A stretch of 6,782 bases of DNA from an uncultured Bacilli bacterium (GTDB lineage: Bacteria; Bacillota_I; Bacilli_A; RF39; UBA660): the NCBI GenBank assembly GCA_947628325.1, contig CANQZL010000086.1:1-6782 (forward strand), given 5' to 3'. The notes beneath the pieces were generated by a model that was given only the letters and a program-made list of their open reading frames with translations, had not been told where the DNA came from and did not search any database. The position numbers and the translations under genes are program-made. Below are positions 4,447-6,782 of this stretch, piece by piece. Position 1 is the stretch's first letter. Each line of letters begins with the position of its first letter.

Positions 4447-6557
4447 TTTTTTACCTCTACAACTTCATAAATTTCAATATTATCTCCTACTTTTATATCG
4501 GAATAATTTTCTAAAGTTAAACCACATTCATAGCCTTTTTTAACTTCTTTAACTTGATCTTTTTCTCTTTGTAAAGAAGCAATTTTAGTATCGGTAATTA
4601 CAATACCGTCACGAATTAGACGTGCATTAGCACCATTTTTTATTACACCATCAGTAACATAAGATCCTGCTATATTACCAACTTTAGAAAATTTGAATAT
4701 CTTTCTGATTTCAACATTTCCTATTACTTTATCTTCAAATTCTGGATCAAGTAATCCTTTCATAGCAGATTCCATTTCTTCAACTAGTTTATATATAATT
4801 GTATATAATCTTATATCAACACCATATTCTTTAGCTATTTCTTTTGTACTATTAGATGGACTTACACAGAAACCTAAAATTATAGCATTAGAAGCTTGAG
4901 CTAATACAACATCACTTTCTGTAATAGTTCCAATTCCACTTCTAATTACTTTTACTTTAACACCATCAACATCTATTTTTTCAAGAGCATTTCTAACAGC
5001 TTCTTCAGAACCTCTAACATCTGTTTTTAAAACAACATTTATTTCTTTAGTATCTGAATCTATTGAAGCAAATAGGTTTTCTAATGATAAAGATTGTTTT
5101 TGGAATTTGTTTTCACGAGCAGAAATACTTCTTTTTTCAGCAACTTCTTTAGCTTGACTTTCTGTTTCGAAGGCCATAAATTTATCTCCTGCTGAAGGAT
5201 TAGCTGATAAGCCAGTTATTTCTACTGGAGTAGAAGGACCAGCTTCAACTATGGAATTGCCCAAATCATCTTTCATTGTTCTTACTTTTCCATAGGTAGT
5301 TCCTACTACAATAGGATCACCTATACGTAAAGTACCATTTTGGATAAGTAAAGAAGCAACGCCACCAATATTTTTATCCATCTTAGATTCAATAACAGTT
5401 CCTAAAGCATAACGATTTGGATTGGCTTTTAGATTTTGTATTTCTGCAATAGCTAATAAAGTTTCTAATAACAAATCAATCCCTTGTCCAGATTTTGCTG
5501 AAATATCAACAAATGGAACATTTCCACCCCATTCTTCTGGTGTTATATTATGTTCAGCCATTTCTGTTCTAATACGATCTGGTTTAGCATCTGGTTTATC
5601 AATTTTATTAACTGCTACTACAATTGGTACATTAGCAGCAAGGGCATGATCTATTGCTTCTTCAGTTTGAGGCATAACTCCATCATCAGCTGCAACTATA
5701 ATAATAACGATATCTGTAATACTGGCTCCACGAGCACGCATTTCAGTAAAAGCAGCATGTCCTGGTGTATCAATAAATGTAAGTTTATTTCCATTATGTT
5801 CAACTTGATAAGCACCTATAGCTTGAGTAATTCCTCCATATTCAGAATCAACAATTTTACTTTTTCTTATTGTATCAAGTAAAGTTGTTTTACCATGGTC
5901 AACATGTCCCATAATTGTAACAACAGGTGGACGAACTATTAAGTCTTCTTCACGATCGTTAGCTTCAAATTCTTCAAAATTTGAAATATCTTGAGTTTCT
6001 TCTTTCTTTAAATTTTTATTATAATCTAAAGCAATAATACTAGCTGTTTCGTAATCAATAGGATTGTTAAGACTTAGCATTAATCCTAAACCCATTATTT
6101 TTTTGACTAATTCTGTTCCATTTACATTTAAAGCTTCAGCTAGTTCTTGAACACTCATATTTTCTTTGTATAAGACAACGTTATCTTCTTCAGCATTGCT
6201 CATTAACTTTTCTTTATGCTTATACATTTCTTTTCTTTTAGACATATATTCGTCTTTAGAACTTTGAATTTGACTTTTCTTTTTTAATTTTTGTTTTTTA
6301 TTACTATTTTTAAAATTTCTATCCAAGTTATTTGATTCTACTAAATCTTCAACTGCTTCATCAATAGCGTCTTCTTCTTCATAGTCAGTTTCACTATCAG
6401 TACTAATTAAATTAATAGTATTATCTAACATAATAATATCGTCATCTGATAACATATCATCGCCATTTTTAGCATTTATTCCTAATTCATTACATTTTTT
6501 TAGTATTTCTGCTATTGAATGGTTAGTATCTAACGCATATTCTTTAACACTCATCAT
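4443..6557 (-). CDS. infB: Translation initiation factor IF-2
   Basis: The product is the 704-residue GTPase that brings fMet-tRNA to the 30S subunit and promotes subunit joining. An IF2_N domain spans about residues 3-45. A disordered linker, first acidic (about 54-76) then lysine-rich (about 81-120), follows, and a second IF2_N domain lies at about 130-190. The G domain has all motifs: G1 GHVDHGKT (217-224), G2 GGITQAIGAY (241-250), G3 DTPGH (263-267), G4 NKID (317-320) and G5 SAKSG (353-357). Domain II begins at about 383, the IF-2 domain 3 at about 505 (INVVLKTDVRGSEEA), and the fMet-tRNA-binding C2 domain covers about 610-704, including KGYECGL. The length is close to B. subtilis IF-2 (716). 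It ends in TGA overlapping the rbfA ATG as ATGA, which indicates translational coupling. One oddity is Ala246 in the G2 loop, where E. coli and B. subtilis have His. Identification is certain. Confidence 0.98.
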   Translation of the reverse strand: MMSVKEYALDTNHSIAEILKKCNELGINAKNGDDMLSDDDIIMLDNTINLISTDSETDYEEEDAIDEAVEDLVESNNLDRNFKNSNKKQKLKKKSQIQSSKDEYMSKRKEMYKHKEKLMSNAEEDNVVLYKENMSVQELAEALNVNGTELVKKIMGLGLMLSLNNPIDYETASIIALDYNKNLKKEETQDISNFEEFEANDREEDLIVRPPVVTIMGHVDHGKTTLLDTIRKSKIVDSEYGGITQAIGAYQVEHNGNKLTFIDTPGHAAFTEMRARGASITDIVIIIVAADDGVMPQTEEAIDHALAANVPIVVAVNKIDKPDAKPDRIRTEMAEHNITPEEWGGNVPFVDISAKSGQGIDLLLETLLAIAEIQNLKANPNRYALGTVIESKMDKNIGGVASLLIQNGTLRIGDPIVVGTTYGKVRTMKDDLGNSIVEAGPSTPVEITGLSANPSAGDKFMAFETESQAKEVAEKRSISARENKFQKQSLSLENLFASIDSDTKEINVVLKTDVRGSEEAVRNALEKIDVDGVKVKVIRSGIGTITESDVVLAQASNAIILGFCVSPSNSTKEIAKEYGVDIRLYTIIYKLVEEMESAMKGLLDPEFEDKVIGNVEIRKIFKFSKVGNIAGSYVTDGVIKNGANARLIRDGIVITDTKIASLQREKDQVKEVKKGYECGLTLENYSDIKVGDNIEIYEVVEVKK
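4453..4458 (-). promoter_or_regulatory. Ribosome binding site of rbfA inside the infB 3' end
   Basis: The minus-strand sequence AGAGGT lies 6 bases before the rbfA ATG at 4444-4446, within the last codons of infB. Together with the ATGA stop/start overlap it supports the chosen rbfA start and coupled translation. Confidence 0.7.
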
Positions 6558-6564
6558 AACAACT

Positions 6565-6570
6565 CACCTC
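6565..6570 (-). promoter_or_regulatory. Ribosome binding site of infB
   Basis: On the minus strand GAGGTG, followed by AG, matches the anti-Shine-Dalgarno sequence. It lies 7 bases before the ATG at 6555-6557. A second in-frame ATG follows immediately (6552-6554), so the protein starts MM or M; the spacing fits either. This short ylxR-infB gap shows no promoter or terminator, which supports cotranscription. Confidence 0.8.
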
Positions 6571-6581
6571 ATTCTTCCTTT

Positions 6582-6782
6582 TTATTTTATCATATTTATC
6601 ATTTCTTCATAAATGCTTTCTGGTATATTAACTTCTAAAACTTTATCTAATATTTTAGATGACTGAGCTTTTTTAATTACTTCAATGTCCTTTTTTAAAT
6701 AAGCACCACGACCATTTGCTTTACCAGTAACATCTACCATTACATTTCCTTCTTTATCTCTTACAACACGTAATAAATCTCT
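6582..6782 (-). CDS. ylxR: YlxR/RnpM family protein (DUF448), C-terminal part; 5' end outside window
   Basis: The frame is open from the window edge to a TAA stop at 6582-6584, giving the last 66 residues of a protein whose start lies to the right. The visible part matches the YlxR family: RDLLRVVRDKEG near the edge, then a VDVTGKANGRGAYL block, where GRGAY is the family's signature, then a helical C-terminus. YlxR is a small (about 90-residue) RNA-binding protein; in Bacillus subtilis it was renamed RnpM because it binds and modulates RNase P. Only about 25 N-terminal residues should be missing, including the usual CxxC-like segment, which cannot be checked here. It lies 24 bp upstream of infB in the same direction, the expected position in the nusA-ylxR-infB operon. 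The ylxQ (L7Ae-like) gene often found between them is absent. The family call is secure. Confidence 0.9.
   Translation of the reverse strand, partial: RDLLRVVRDKEGNVMVDVTGKANGRGAYLKKDIEVIKKAQSSKILDKVLEVNIPESIYEEMINMIK

Noticed and set aside
4693..4899. Plus-strand open frame of 68 codons
   Set aside because: It lies entirely antisense within infB, has no convincing ribosome binding site or recognisable motif, and is explained by codon structure of the real gene.
5422..5882. Two overlapping plus-strand open frames (75 and 110 codons)
   Set aside because: Both are antisense to the IF-2 G domain, overlap each other in different frames and have Ser/Ile/Asn/Cys-rich low-information products. They are shadows of infB.

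Overview
The window is strongly AT-rich and every supportable gene lies on the minus strand. It suggests a low-GC Gram-positive bacterium. Reasons are A/T-rich codon use, strong GAGG-type ribosome binding sites, sigma-A-like TTGACA/TAAAAT promoters, and a cell-wall-sorted surface protein with an NPNTG signal. TGA is a real stop codon (end of infB) and the tryptophan codons checked are TGG, so this is not a code-4 mycoplasma. A Bacilli/Erysipelotrichia-like or deep-branching gut Firmicute is my inference; the sequence alone does not fix the taxon.

Read in transcription order (right to left), the window opens inside ylxR/rnpM. It continues through infB (IF-2) and rbfA, which overlap by the ATGA configuration. 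This is the 3' half of the classical nusA-ylxR-(ylxQ)-infB-rbfA-truB cluster. ylxQ is absent, with only 24 bp between ylxR and infB. A hairpin with a U-rich tail (4003-4047) appears to end this operon after rbfA.

The next gene is not truB but a 585-residue secreted protein with a signal peptide, a long beta-rich ectodomain, a MucBP-like repeat and a C-terminal NPNTG/TM/basic-tail anchor. It has its own promoter (TTGACA-17-TAAAAT) and an AT-rich terminator hairpin overlapping its stop codon. truB follows with its own promoter (TTGACT-17-TAATAT), which starts a few bases past that hairpin. The surface gene is therefore an independently transcribed unit set inside a conserved translation operon.

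The last gene, downstream of truB where ribF often sits, encodes a 336-residue protein of unknown function. Its C-terminal half looks like a transglutaminase-like fold, but two of the three catalytic-triad positions appear substituted. It too has a likely promoter of its own. The leftmost 90 bp hold no gene, only weak AT-rich inverted repeats and a short direct repeat. No RNA genes, CRISPR arrays, transposases or insertion sequences were seen.
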